Shown: positions 27,337-35,760 of the stretch, in pieces
Layout: each line of letters begins with the position of its first letter
How positions within the stretch are numbered: position 1 is the first letter of the stretch
The notes under the pieces: model-generated
What the model saw: only the letters and a program-made list of their open reading frames with translations
Database searches by the model: none
Told to the model about the DNA's origin: nothing
Translations under genes and position numbers: made by a program
Assembly: GCA_033344815.1 (NCBI GenBank)
Contig: JAWPMR010000001.1
Span: 1,474,136-1,538,135 of the forward strand
Direction of reading: 5' to 3'
DNA: 64,000 nucleotides
Source: Paracoccaceae bacterium
GTDB taxonomy: Bacteria > Pseudomonadota > Alphaproteobacteria > Rhodobacterales > Rhodobacteraceae

Positions 27337-27843
27337 TTAGTCGTTATCGCTCAGCCCTGCTCCCGCGCCAGCGCGGCGCGAGGCATCACTCTCGGGCACA
27401 AAGGTTTTCGCCGCCAGATCCGTCATCTGCGCAATCAACGAATCGCAACCCGATATGCGTTCTGGGGGTCTTTGTGTTTTTGAGCTGGCATCCCCACGTG
27501 TAAGTCGCAGGGAGTTCGGTGCCACCTCCGTGATGCCCACGTCAAAAGGCAACGCATCAAGATAGCTTTCCAGCAAGCCCAGTGGCGTCTGCGGGTCTAT
27601 ACCGACGCTGATTTCATCTGTTCCGGCAGCCATCATCAAAATGCGTTCGATCTCGACCGCGCAGCTCATGATTGGACCGGTCGGAAGCGCGCTCAAGGCA
27701 TGCTCAAGCTCGGTTGCGCTGCGACCACGCGCCAAGTGCACCGCTGCGGCCTTGCCAAATTGTGCCGCCTGTCCGGGGGGTGCGCCTGCGCCGCGCGCCG
27801 CCTTGCCCGCCAAAGCCATGATTTCAGCCTGTGACCAACTCAT
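27337..27843 (-). CDS. DUF3726 family protein
   Basis: A 168-residue protein of the DUF3726 type, known mainly from Rhodobacterales and related marine proteobacteria, with no established function. It starts MSWSQAEIMALAGKAARGAG and is Ala-rich and helical. A segment (PTGPIMSCAVEIERILMMAA) sits at the centre, and the C-terminus is polar. The ATG at 27843 overlaps the upstream gene's stop by 4 bases; an extension to 27867 was rejected for this reason. It is the third gene of a three-gene overlapping unit with a 550-aa protein and a dipeptidase. Confidence 0.75.
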   Translation of the reverse strand: MSWSQAEIMALAGKAARGAGAPPGQAAQFGKAAAVHLARGRSATELEHALSALPTGPIMSCAVEIERILMMAAGTDEISVGIDPQTPLGLLESYLDALPFDVGITEVAPNSLRLTRGDASSKTQRPPERISGCDSLIAQMTDLAAKTFVPESDASRRAGAGAGLSDND

Positions 27844-29492
27844 GGGCCAAAAACCGGCAACCACCAATCATCAGCGTTCTGGTTCAATTCATCAGCCAAT
27901 GGCGCGCCTTGGCACAGGGTAATCCGTGTCCAGCGATCTGATTTCGGGTCAAACTTTGAAGCGCCGAAAAAAGACAATTTGCAGCGCAGCATGTCGATCG
28001 GCAAGCAGGTCTCAGCGATCAGATTATCGCGAATTTCGCCGTAGGGGTATCTCTGCGCAAGACCGACACGCGACGCCGCAAGCAGATGCTCCGGATAGCG
28101 TTCCAAGAACGCGCATAGCTCCATCGCATCGGCCGGTAAATCCGCATGCAGCGCCTTCAGACGGCGCGCGATGTCCAGCGGACTTTCCAATTCCGCACCG
28201 GCTTCGTCAAAGCGATGCCCCAAACGCGGTTCCTGCTTGGCCGCGCTCACGTACCAGAACTGATGGCACTGATCCCGCGCGGTGTAATCTGGCGTCAGGG
28301 CCCAGGCAAATTCTTCCTCAAGCACCGCGCGCATTGCTTGCGTGTCCCGGGGCAGCGCATCGCTTGGGCCAAAAGGATCCGCCATGCACTCACTCAACCC
28401 GTCCACAAGCTCTGGGAACACTTCAATCACCAGAGCGATGACAAGTTCCTGCACGTCTTCCGATTTACCCTCAGACCAGATCAGCAAGGCATCAATTGCC
28501 CCCTCCGCCGCCAAGTTCTGTGGCGTCAGCCAGTCCAGAACAACCGCCCAATCCGCGCTCAGGGTCTCAATGCGGGTTTGATGGGCAGCCTCTGGCACAT
28601 GCCATTCGCTCAGGTGTTGCGCAGCCCGTCGCGCCAAGGCAAGCAATCGCGCGCTCTGATCCGCATCCAACCGGGCCACAGCGCGCACCCGCGCCAGTGC
28701 CGTCTCGCGCGCCAGCATCCAATTGTTCAACAATACCGGATGGTTGACCAGAAACGGTGCCATCCCCAAACCGGTCGAATTCCCGATCCCAAGATGCCGT
28801 TTCATCCGTCGGTCCAAACACCCCTGCCCCACATGTTCAACCAATTCATGGGTGAAGTGCCGGATCAGCCAGACCGTCAACATTTCGGCCATGAAGGGGC
28901 CAGACAGGCCGGGGCGCGTATCAATAACACCGCGATCCGCGATCCCGAATTTGCCGTTGCCATAAACCGCTGTTGTGCGCATCAGATAGCCAATATTGCA
29001 CACCATGTCAGCGTCTGGCTGCTGCCCAGCGCGCAAACGCTCTACCACATGCGTGAAAAGGCGCACGGATTTGTTGGCCCGACTCAGTACCAGGTCGCGC
29101 TCGGTGAACCGCGCGGCTTCCTGTTTTGGCGCAGACGCGCAGATACGCGCGATTTCCGACGCATCCGGCACACCATCATAAAGCACATAGGCCGTGTCCC
29201 ACGCGGTGGCGATCACACGATCCGTGCGATCCTGGGGCGCCAATTGCGTTGAAACCGCCACCAGCGAATAGGTGTATCCGCCCAGATCAACGCAATACAC
29301 CGCATGGCCATACCCGTCGGAACACATCTGCCAGACATGCCGCGACACCTGTGCTTGTTCAGTTGAAAGGAACCGGGTCAAGGTGCGCAGAAACGACAAG
29401 CGTGTAGGAAACATCGCCCCCATCCGACTCAGCCGCATGACTACATCGGGGGCGCGCAGAGGTGCTTGGGCTGGGGCGATGAAATCCTTCAT
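27840..29492 (-). CDS. Conserved protein of unknown function (550 aa)
   Basis: I do not recognise a domain. The 550 residues look soluble, with no signal peptide or membrane helix. Notable segments are CSDGYGHAVYCVDLGGYTYS and GNGKFGIADRG, then ELVEHVGQGCLDRRMKRHLG, with several Trp/Tyr-rich stretches near the C-terminus (WWLPVFGP at the end). The unusual Gly/Asn-rich N-terminal third could be a catalytic region, but no known active-site signature is visible. It overlaps the dipeptidase gene by 4 bases upstream and the DUF3726 gene by 4 downstream, so all three are almost certainly made together. Confidence 0.7.
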   Translation of the reverse strand: MKDFIAPAQAPLRAPDVVMRLSRMGAMFPTRLSFLRTLTRFLSTEQAQVSRHVWQMCSDGYGHAVYCVDLGGYTYSLVAVSTQLAPQDRTDRVIATAWDTAYVLYDGVPDASEIARICASAPKQEAARFTERDLVLSRANKSVRLFTHVVERLRAGQQPDADMVCNIGYLMRTTAVYGNGKFGIADRGVIDTRPGLSGPFMAEMLTVWLIRHFTHELVEHVGQGCLDRRMKRHLGIGNSTGLGMAPFLVNHPVLLNNWMLARETALARVRAVARLDADQSARLLALARRAAQHLSEWHVPEAAHQTRIETLSADWAVVLDWLTPQNLAAEGAIDALLIWSEGKSEDVQELVIALVIEVFPELVDGLSECMADPFGPSDALPRDTQAMRAVLEEEFAWALTPDYTARDQCHQFWYVSAAKQEPRLGHRFDEAGAELESPLDIARRLKALHADLPADAMELCAFLERYPEHLLAASRVGLAQRYPYGEIRDNLIAETCLPIDMLRCKLSFFGASKFDPKSDRWTRITLCQGAPLADELNQNADDWWLPVFGP

Positions 29493-30469
29493 GATGGGCC
29501 GAAGCTATCGGTATAGAAACGTTGCCAATTGCCCCCCATGATGCCGTCGACCTCCTCAGCGCTGAGGTTTGTCGCCAATAACCCGTCGCGAATATTGCCG
29601 AAATCGCGATTGTCCCTGAACCATGTGGGCATTGGCGGGAACCCTGCCTGTGCGGCGGATCCCTCGCCATAATCCATCACCTTGGACCACCGCCCGACGC
29701 GCATCCACTCCACAATACTGTCGGGTTGATCCTGACACAGATCCGACCCCAGACCCAAATGCTGCGCGCCGTAGCGCTCTGCCGCCTCGGCAATCATGGC
29801 ACAAAAACTCTCGAGTGTGCAGGCACCGCCTCCCGCCAGATGATGCGGATACATTGAAAAACCAAGCATCCCGCCCGCGCTCGTCAATGCTGACAAAACC
29901 TCATCGGATTTATTGCGTAATGCCGCATGCCACCAGTGCGGATTGGCATGTGTGATCGCGATGGGGCGGGTCGAATGGTCGATTGCCTCAAGCGTGGAAC
30001 GCTCTGCGGAATGGGACATATCTACGACCATCCCAACCCGGTTCATCTCATGTACAACCTGTTTGCCCATGCGGGTCAGGCCTGTGTCATCCGCCTCATA
30101 ACATCCCGTCGCGAGCAGCGATTGGTTGTTATAGGTCAGTTGCATGAAGCGAATGCCAAGCTGGTGGCAAATCTCAACCAGACCAATGTCATCCTCAATC
30201 GGGCTTGGGTTCTGAAATCCGAAAAAAATCGCCGTGCGCCCGGTTTCTTGTGCGCGTTTCACGTCCGCTCCACATGTCCCCTTAAAAATCAGGTCGGCGT
30301 GGTTTTCAAACCAACGATTCCAGCGCTCAAGGTTCAACACCATTTCCCGAAATGTCTCGTGATAGGCGATGGTGACATGTACCGCGTCGACCCTCCCTGC
30401 GCGCATCTGCTCAAAGATACGGGGCGAAAAATTTGCATATTGCAGGTTGTCGATCAGGGGTGTCCGCAT
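29489..30469 (-). CDS. M19 (renal/membrane dipeptidase-like) protein, atypical metal site
   Basis: A TIM-barrel protein of the M19 dipeptidase family. Two metal-site histidines can be recognised (VVDMSHSAERSTLEA and PIAITHANPHWW), as can the late Asp in HLGLGSDLCQ. The N-terminal HxD ligand pair expected near the start is replaced by PLIDNLQYANF, and the bridging Glu region reads FFGFQNPSP. It is therefore either a divergent subfamily with another reaction or a weakened metal site. The ATG at 30469 (MRTPLIDNLQ) gives 326 residues; longer frames run into a repeat. It heads the three-gene overlapping unit. Confidence 0.8.
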   Translation of the reverse strand: MRTPLIDNLQYANFSPRIFEQMRAGRVDAVHVTIAYHETFREMVLNLERWNRWFENHADLIFKGTCGADVKRAQETGRTAIFFGFQNPSPIEDDIGLVEICHQLGIRFMQLTYNNQSLLATGCYEADDTGLTRMGKQVVHEMNRVGMVVDMSHSAERSTLEAIDHSTRPIAITHANPHWWHAALRNKSDEVLSALTSAGGMLGFSMYPHHLAGGGACTLESFCAMIAEAAERYGAQHLGLGSDLCQDQPDSIVEWMRVGRWSKVMDYGEGSAAQAGFPPMPTWFRDNRDFGNIRDGLLATNLSAEEVDGIMGGNWQRFYTDSFGPS

Positions 30470-30571
30470 ACGAGCAGTGTGAAAGAGAAACTCCTGTGGC
30501 TCAATTGGAAAAGCGACACCACATGCATCAAACACGCAAACACCGGAGCGCAACGACAACAATCTGGCTCC

Positions 30572-30593
30572 GTAGGGTGGACTTAAGTCCACC
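30572..30593 (-). repeat. Downstream palindromic element, copy 5
   Basis: Same sequence as copy 4, in the opposite orientation on the chromosome. It lies 91 bases beyond the stop of the acyl-CoA dehydrogenase gene (30685) and upstream of the dipeptidase start, again pointing in the sense direction of the gene just ended. The rest of the gap between the dipeptidase and dehydrogenase genes shows nothing else. Confidence 0.8.
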
Positions 30594-30684
30594 TTACGCG
30601 CATCTCGCAGTCCTGCGCGCTACGGTTTCCTCCCTTAAACTGCATCCCGTAGCATCAAGACCACAAAGACATTACCGCCTCTCC

Positions 30685-31914
30685 TCAAATCTTCTCCTGT
30701 GTATGCTTGCGTAATTCTGCGCGCGCCACCTGACGACGGTGCACCGCATCCGGCCCATCCGCAAAACGCAGCGCCCGTTGCCAGGTCCAGGCCATCGCCA
30801 GCGGTGTGTCCTGGCTGATTCCCTGTCCGCCGTGCATCTGCATCGCCTCGTCGATCACCTTCAGTGCCATGCGGGGGGCCACAACTTTGATCTGACTGAT
30901 CCAGGGGGCGGCGGCGCGCGCATCGCCTTGATCCATCATCCAAGCCGCTTTGAGACACAGCAGCCGTGCCTGCTCGATTTCCATCCGGCACTCGGCAATG
31001 ATGTCGAAATTCGCGCCCAGCTGCGCCAGCGGTTTACCGAAGGCCTCTTTGTGCAGGGACCGGTTGCACATCAGCTCCAGCGCGGCCTCCGCCTGACCCA
31101 CCGAGCGCATGCAATGATGGATCCGCCCAGGTCCAAGGCGCCCTTGCGCGATCTCAAATCCACGTCCCTCCCCCAGCAGCAGGTTTTCGGCGGGCACGCG
31201 CACGTTTTTAAAACGGATATGCATATGACCATGGGGCGCGTCATCATGGCCAAACACATGCATGGGGCGCAAAATCTCGATCCCCGGTGTTTCGGCGTCC
31301 ATCACGATCATCGAATGGCGCTGGTGTTTCGGGGCATCCGCATCCCCGGTGCGCACCATGACGATATAGACCTTGCAGCGTGGATCACCCGCGCCCGAGG
31401 CCCAGTATTTATCGCCATTCAAAACATAGGCATCCCCGTCACGCACACAGGACATGGCGATATTTGTCGCATCTGAGGAGGCCACCTCCGGTTCGGTCAT
31501 CAGATAGGCGGAGCGGATTTCTCCCTCCAGCAGCCGCGACAACCACGTCTCTTTCATGGCCGGCGTGCCGTAGCGCTCAAACACCTCCATATTCCCGGTA
31601 TCCGGCGCCGAGCAATTGAACACCTCCGCACCCAGCGGCGTGCGCCCCATCTCTTCGGCGAAATAGGCATATTCCACAGTGCTCAGGCCAAAGCCCTTGT
31701 CGCTGTCGGTCAACCAGAAATTCCACAGCCCCGCCGCCTTGGCGCGTGCCTTGAGACCTTCGAGGATTTCGGCCTGCCGCGCGGTATATTGCCAGCGATC
31801 CCCCTTGCCGATTTCAGCGTGATACTCCGCCTCCATGGGCATGACCTCATCGCGGATCATCGCCGCCACACGGGCCAATAAGTCACGGTTTTCCGGCTTC
31901 ATGCCAAAGTTCAT
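30685..31914 (-). CDS. Acyl-CoA dehydrogenase family protein
   Basis: A flavin-dependent acyl-CoA dehydrogenase of about 409 residues. Visible are the FAD-binding TEPEVASSDATNI, the central beta-domain KYWASGAGDPRCKVYIV, the C-terminal helical FAD segment MQMHGGQGISQDTPL, and RQVARAELRKH at the end. It resembles the ACAD10/11-type dehydrogenases. The start is uncertain: ATG at 31914 (MNFGMKPENRD) or GTG two codons earlier, which has better spacing to GGAGAG. The long in-frame extension to 32427 is antisense to the next gene and was rejected. Next to it, divergently, is the APH-like kinase gene, the usual ACAD10/11 partner. Confidence 0.9.
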   Translation of the reverse strand: MNFGMKPENRDLLARVAAMIRDEVMPMEAEYHAEIGKGDRWQYTARQAEILEGLKARAKAAGLWNFWLTDSDKGFGLSTVEYAYFAEEMGRTPLGAEVFNCSAPDTGNMEVFERYGTPAMKETWLSRLLEGEIRSAYLMTEPEVASSDATNIAMSCVRDGDAYVLNGDKYWASGAGDPRCKVYIVMVRTGDADAPKHQRHSMIVMDAETPGIEILRPMHVFGHDDAPHGHMHIRFKNVRVPAENLLLGEGRGFEIAQGRLGPGRIHHCMRSVGQAEAALELMCNRSLHKEAFGKPLAQLGANFDIIAECRMEIEQARLLCLKAAWMMDQGDARAAAPWISQIKVVAPRMALKVIDEAMQMHGGQGISQDTPLAMAWTWQRALRFADGPDAVHRRQVARAELRKHTQEKI

Positions 31915-32001
31915 ATCCACGGCCCATCTCTCCCACATGGCAATCGGGGCTTTCCCCGCCGCGCCAGACTTGCTTAGATCGCCACAGGTTGTCCATGCCA
32001 C

Positions 32002-33036
32002 ATGAAAGTTTTCACGATGCATACCTATGATCCACCCGCGCTCGAAGCCTATCTGGCCCGGCACATCGACGGTTTCACCACATTGGATGGCATCAAAAAA
32101 TTTTCTGACGGACAATCCAACCCCACCTATCAGATCACCAGCGGCGCGCGCGCCTATGTGCTGCGCGCCAAACCCCCCGGCAAATTGCTCAAATCCGCCC
32201 ATGCGGTGGATCGCGAATACCGCGTGATGCAAGCGTTGGCAGAAACGCGCGTGCCGGTGCCGCAGGTCTATCACCTCTCGGGGGATGACACGCCGATGGG
32301 CACGCAATTGATGGTCATGGAAATGGTGCAGGGACGGATTTTCTGGGACCCTGCCTTGCCGGAACTGGAACGCGACGCCCGCACGCGCACCTATGACGCC
32401 ATGAACAAAGTGCTCGCTGATCTGCACAGCGTGGATCCGGACGCGGTCGGTCTGTCAGATTATGGCAAACCGGGCAATTACTTCGCACGACAACTGAGGC
32501 GCTGGTCCGGTCAATACCGCGATACCGCCACAGATGCGCGCCCGGATGTGGATTGGCTGATCGCTTGGCTGTCCGATCACATGGTCGCGGATGACGGGGC
32601 TGCCAGCATCGTGCACGGCGATTTCCGCATTGATAACATGATCTTTGATCCGATACGCGAAGAGGTGATCGCCCTGTTGGACTGGGAACTCAGCACGCTG
32701 GGCCATCCGCTGGCGGATCTGGCCTATCAATGCATGCACTGGCGGTTGCCCCACGCGGGGCATTTTCGCGGTCTCGGCGGCGTGGATCGCGCTGCCACGG
32801 GGTTGCCCGAGGAACAGGCCTATGTGGCGACCTATTGTGACAGACGCGGCATCGACCCGCCTGAAAACTGGACGTTTTACGTGGCGTTTTCCTACTTTCG
32901 CCTGTTGGCCATTTTACAAGGAGTGTTGCGGCGCGGACTGGAGGGAAATGCCTCCAACCCACGGGATTCCGGCCGTCTCAATAACGTCATCGATCTCATG
33001 GCCCATGACGCCCGTGCGCTCGCCACGAAAGGGTAA
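32002..33036 (+). CDS. APH-type phosphotransferase (ACAD10/11-like kinase domain)
   Basis: A protein-kinase-fold phosphotransferase of 344 residues. The ATP-binding segment is [20 protein letters not shown]. The Brenner-like catalytic motif is [14 protein letters not shown], and the metal-binding motif is [17 protein letters not shown]. In eukaryotic ACAD10/11 a kinase domain of this kind is fused to an acyl-CoA dehydrogenase that handles 4-hydroxy acids. Here kinase and dehydrogenase genes are neighbours reading apart, which fits the same chemistry. The start may be ATG 32002 or 32017; ribosome-binding sites are weak. An HCCA-isomerase-like gene follows 4 bases later. Confidence 0.85.
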   Translation: MKVFTMHTYDPPALEAYLARHIDGFTTLDGIKKFSDGQSNPTYQITSGARAYVLRAKPPGKLLKSAHAVDREYRVMQALAETRVPVPQVYHLSGDDTPMGTQLMVMEMVQGRIFWDPALPELERDARTRTYDAMNKVLADLHSVDPDAVGLSDYGKPGNYFARQLRRWSGQYRDTATDARPDVDWLIAWLSDHMVADDGAASIVHGDFRIDNMIFDPIREEVIALLDWELSTLGHPLADLAYQCMHWRLPHAGHFRGLGGVDRAATGLPEEQAYVATYCDRRGIDPPENWTFYVAFSYFRLLAILQGVLRRGLEGNASNPRDSGRLNNVIDLMAHDARALATKG

Positions 33037-33040
33037 AATC

Positions 33041-33652
33041 ATGAAAGAAATAGAATATTTTTACGCCTGCCATTCCGTATTCGCTTATCTGGGCGCGGGA
33101 CGGCTCGCTGAAGTCGCCGCAGAAAACAATGCGCGGGTGATCCACCGCCCGTTTGATCTCAACCCGGTGATGGACGCAGCAGGCAGCACGCCCTTCACTG
33201 CGCGCTCCAAAACCCACAACGCTTATTTCTTTGGCCGCGAAATCACCCGTTGGGCCGAATACCGCGACCTGCCATGGATCAGACGTCGCCCGACGCACCA
33301 TGACAATCCGCTTGCGCTTGGCAATGGCGCAATCATTGCTGCGCAAAACGCAGGACTGGATGCAGACGGGCTTTCCCGCGCGCTGCTCGCGGCGCATTGG
33401 CGCGATGATGCGGACCCTGCCGACCCGGACCTTATCTTGCGAACCGCCAAAGGTTTGGGACTGGACGGAGCCGCTCTTCTGGACGCGGCGCTCAGCAAGG
33501 AGGTACAGGATCAGCATCACGCCAACACCACTGAGGCCATTGCGCGACACATCCTCGGCTCGCCCACCTATTTTGTCGACGGTGACATGTTTTACGGGCA
33601 GGACCGACTGGATCTTGTGGCCCGCGCGCTCGACAAACCCTTTGCGCCATGA
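33041..33652 (+). CDS. 2-hydroxychromene-2-carboxylate isomerase-like (DsbA/GST-kappa fold)
   Basis: A 203-residue protein of the HCCA-isomerase branch of the DsbA fold. The N-terminal strand is EIEYFYACHSVFAYLG; there is no CxxC, and the family uses a Ser/glutathione site instead. The C-terminal thioredoxin-like segment ARHILGSPTYFVDGDMFYG carries the cis-Pro. The start is the ATG at 33041 with AAAGGG upstream. True HCCA isomerases act in naphthalene catabolism, but homologues without that pathway are common, so the substrate is open. It follows the APH kinase gene after 4 bases. Confidence 0.85.
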   Translation: MKEIEYFYACHSVFAYLGAGRLAEVAAENNARVIHRPFDLNPVMDAAGSTPFTARSKTHNAYFFGREITRWAEYRDLPWIRRRPTHHDNPLALGNGAIIAAQNAGLDADGLSRALLAAHWRDDADPADPDLILRTAKGLGLDGAALLDAALSKEVQDQHHANTTEAIARHILGSPTYFVDGDMFYGQDRLDLVARALDKPFAP

Positions 33653-33713
33653 GAGGTCCGTGTGACACCGCTGCCATCTTACCTACCGGAATCACAAACA
33701 TCGCGTGGATACC

Positions 33714-34904
33714 ATGACAGAGCACAAGACATATGACGTGATCATCATCGGCGGTGCGATCTATGGCTCCAGCGTCGCATGGTGGCTGACACAGATGGCC
33801 GGGTTTCAGGGCCGCATTCTGGTGGTCGAAAAAGACCCCACGTACGAATTTGCCGGCACCAGCCACACCAACAGCTGCATCCGCCAGCAGTTTTCCAACA
33901 AGATCAACATCGGTGTGTCGCAATTTGGCGCTGAATTCATCAAGAATTTCCGAACCTTCATGGGGGATGATCCCGAGGTCCCCGAACTGGTCCTGCAAAG
34001 CTTCGGTTACATGTATATGGCCGACACGCCCGAATTTGCCGAGACCTTGCGCCAAAGCCAGCAGGTGCAGGCCGATTTAGGGGCGGGCACAAAATTCATG
34101 AACGCCGATGAAATCGCCCGCGATTATCCGTTCTACATGCTGGATGACATTGTCGGGGCCAACCACAATCTGGTGGATGAGGGGTATTTCGACGGGGGCA
34201 CCATGTTTGACTGGTTCAAACGCATGGCGCGCAAGAATGGCGTAGAATACGTGGCCGATGAGGTCGTCGCGCTCACACGAAACGGCAACCGCATCGACGG
34301 TGTCACGCTGAAATCAGGGGCCACGCTCGCCTGTGGAACTGTCGTCAATAGCTCTGGAACGCGCGGCGCGCTGGTCGCGCAGATGGCCGGGCTTGATATC
34401 CCGATCGAGCCGCGCAAACGTTATACCTACATCTTTGACGCCGCCCATCCGCTGGATCGTGATCTGCCACTGACCATTGATCCCTCCGGCGTGCACATGC
34501 GCACGGATGGGCGCTATTATCTCGCCGGCGGTCCACCCGATGATGACCCGGCCGTGGCCCATGACGATTACAATGCTGATCACGGGCTTTGGGAAGATAA
34601 ATTCTGGCCCATCATCGCCACCCGCATTCCCCAGTTTGAACAGATCAAGCTGATCAACATGTGGGTCGGGCATTATGATTTTAACACGCTCGATCAAAAC
34701 GCGATTGTCGGCCCCCATCCGGAAGTTGAGAACTTCATGTTCCTGAACGGTTTTTCAGGACATGGGTTGCAACAATCGCCTGCTTTGGGGCGCGGTATGG
34801 CCGAACGGATCGCGTATGGTGAATACCGTTCGCTTGATCTAGAGCCATTCTATGTGGACCGCGTGCTGCGCGGCGAAAAATTCTTGGAAAAAGCCGTCAT
34901 CTAA
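33714..34904 (+). CDS. FAD-dependent oxidoreductase (DAO family)
   Basis: A D-amino-acid-oxidase/sarcosine-oxidase-like flavoprotein of 396 residues. The N-terminal FAD-binding fold reads YDVIIIGGAIYGSSVAWWL, with VVEKDP as the ribose-binding acidic end. The C-terminal FAD-contact segment is FLNGFSGHGLQQSPALGRGM. The most likely start is ATG 33714; a GTG three codons earlier is possible. The substrate is probably an amine or amino acid, but it cannot be named. Downstream by 18 bases is the uronate-dehydrogenase-like gene. Confidence 0.88.
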   Translation: MTEHKTYDVIIIGGAIYGSSVAWWLTQMAGFQGRILVVEKDPTYEFAGTSHTNSCIRQQFSNKINIGVSQFGAEFIKNFRTFMGDDPEVPELVLQSFGYMYMADTPEFAETLRQSQQVQADLGAGTKFMNADEIARDYPFYMLDDIVGANHNLVDEGYFDGGTMFDWFKRMARKNGVEYVADEVVALTRNGNRIDGVTLKSGATLACGTVVNSSGTRGALVAQMAGLDIPIEPRKRYTYIFDAAHPLDRDLPLTIDPSGVHMRTDGRYYLAGGPPDDDPAVAHDDYNADHGLWEDKFWPIIATRIPQFEQIKLINMWVGHYDFNTLDQNAIVGPHPEVENFMFLNGFSGHGLQQSPALGRGMAERIAYGEYRSLDLEPFYVDRVLRGEKFLEKAVI

Positions 34905-34922
34905 AGGCGAGGAAGGACTATC

Positions 34923-35756
34923 ATGAAACTGGTATTAACTGGGGCTGCGGGCCGTTTGGGCTCTTATTTGCGCGAACCACTGGCGGCGATGTGTGATACG
35001 CTGGTCAGCACGGATATTGCCGAGGACATCGGCACGCTCTATCCCGGCGAATCCTATGTGCGCGCTGATCTGGCCGATATGGCGCAGATCGCTCCCGTGC
35101 TGGAAGGCGCGGATATGGTGATCCATTTCGGCGCTATCGTGGATGAAAAACCCTTTGAGGAACTGCTTGGTCCCAATTTTGTCGGCTCCTATAACATCTG
35201 GGAAGCGGGTTATAAGGCCGGTGTGAAACGCATCGTCTATGCCTCCTCGATCCACGCCGTGGGCATGTATGAGAAGTCGGAATTCATCGGCACCAGCGTG
35301 GAACACCGCCCCGATACGTTTTACGGCTTGGCGAAATGTTTCACCGAAGATCTGGGCCGGATGTATTGGGAAAAACGCGCGCTGGAATCGGTACATCTGC
35401 GCATTCTGTCCTGCGCGCAGGTCAACAACTCTCGCGCCCTTGGATCATGGCTCAGCTATGATGATCTGATCCAATTGGTCACCCGCGCGATTGACACACC
35501 TTCCGTTGGTTTCACCATTGCTTACGGTGTATCAGCCAATGATCGCGCTCCGGTGGACAATACCAGCGCCGCTTTTTTGGGTTATCGCCCCAAGGACAAC
35601 GCCGAGCAATTTGCCGCCCAGATCCTCGCCGATGAAGGCCCGGTGGACGTGAACGATCCCGGTCAGATGTGTCATGGCGGGCCCTTCGCAAAGGTCGATC
35701 TGGGGCAAAGCGGGATGGCCCATCTGAATGTCATCGACGACAGGAAAGAGACCTGA
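34923..35756 (+). CDS. NAD-dependent epimerase/dehydratase, uronate-dehydrogenase-like
   Basis: A short-chain-type NAD(P)-binding protein of 277 residues with VLTGAAGRLGSYL as the Gly motif. The catalytic Ser/Tyr/Lys are in YASSIHAVGMY and TFYGLAKCFTEDL. The arrangement NFVGSYNIWEAGYKAG-VKRIVYASS and LRILSC is close to hexuronate dehydrogenase (Udh) of Agrobacterium type. Oxidation of a sugar acid is thus possible, but related aldose and polyol enzymes cannot be excluded. The ribosome-binding site GAGGAAGGAC is clear. The gene is convergent with hutC, with only 4 bases between the stops. Confidence 0.82.
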   Translation: MKLVLTGAAGRLGSYLREPLAAMCDTLVSTDIAEDIGTLYPGESYVRADLADMAQIAPVLEGADMVIHFGAIVDEKPFEELLGPNFVGSYNIWEAGYKAGVKRIVYASSIHAVGMYEKSEFIGTSVEHRPDTFYGLAKCFTEDLGRMYWEKRALESVHLRILSCAQVNNSRALGSWLSYDDLIQLVTRAIDTPSVGFTIAYGVSANDRAPVDNTSAAFLGYRPKDNAEQFAAQILADEGPVDVNDPGQMCHGGPFAKVDLGQSGMAHLNVIDDRKET

Positions 35757-35760
35757 GAGG

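Noticed and set aside
28146-29252. 368-codon plus-strand open frame opposite the 550-aa gene
   Set aside because: Overlaps wholly with the minus-strand gene whose 4-base overlaps on both sides support it.
31915-32430. N-terminal extension of the acyl-CoA dehydrogenase to 32427
   Set aside because: The added 170 residues are antisense to the APH-kinase gene and have no dehydrogenase similarity.
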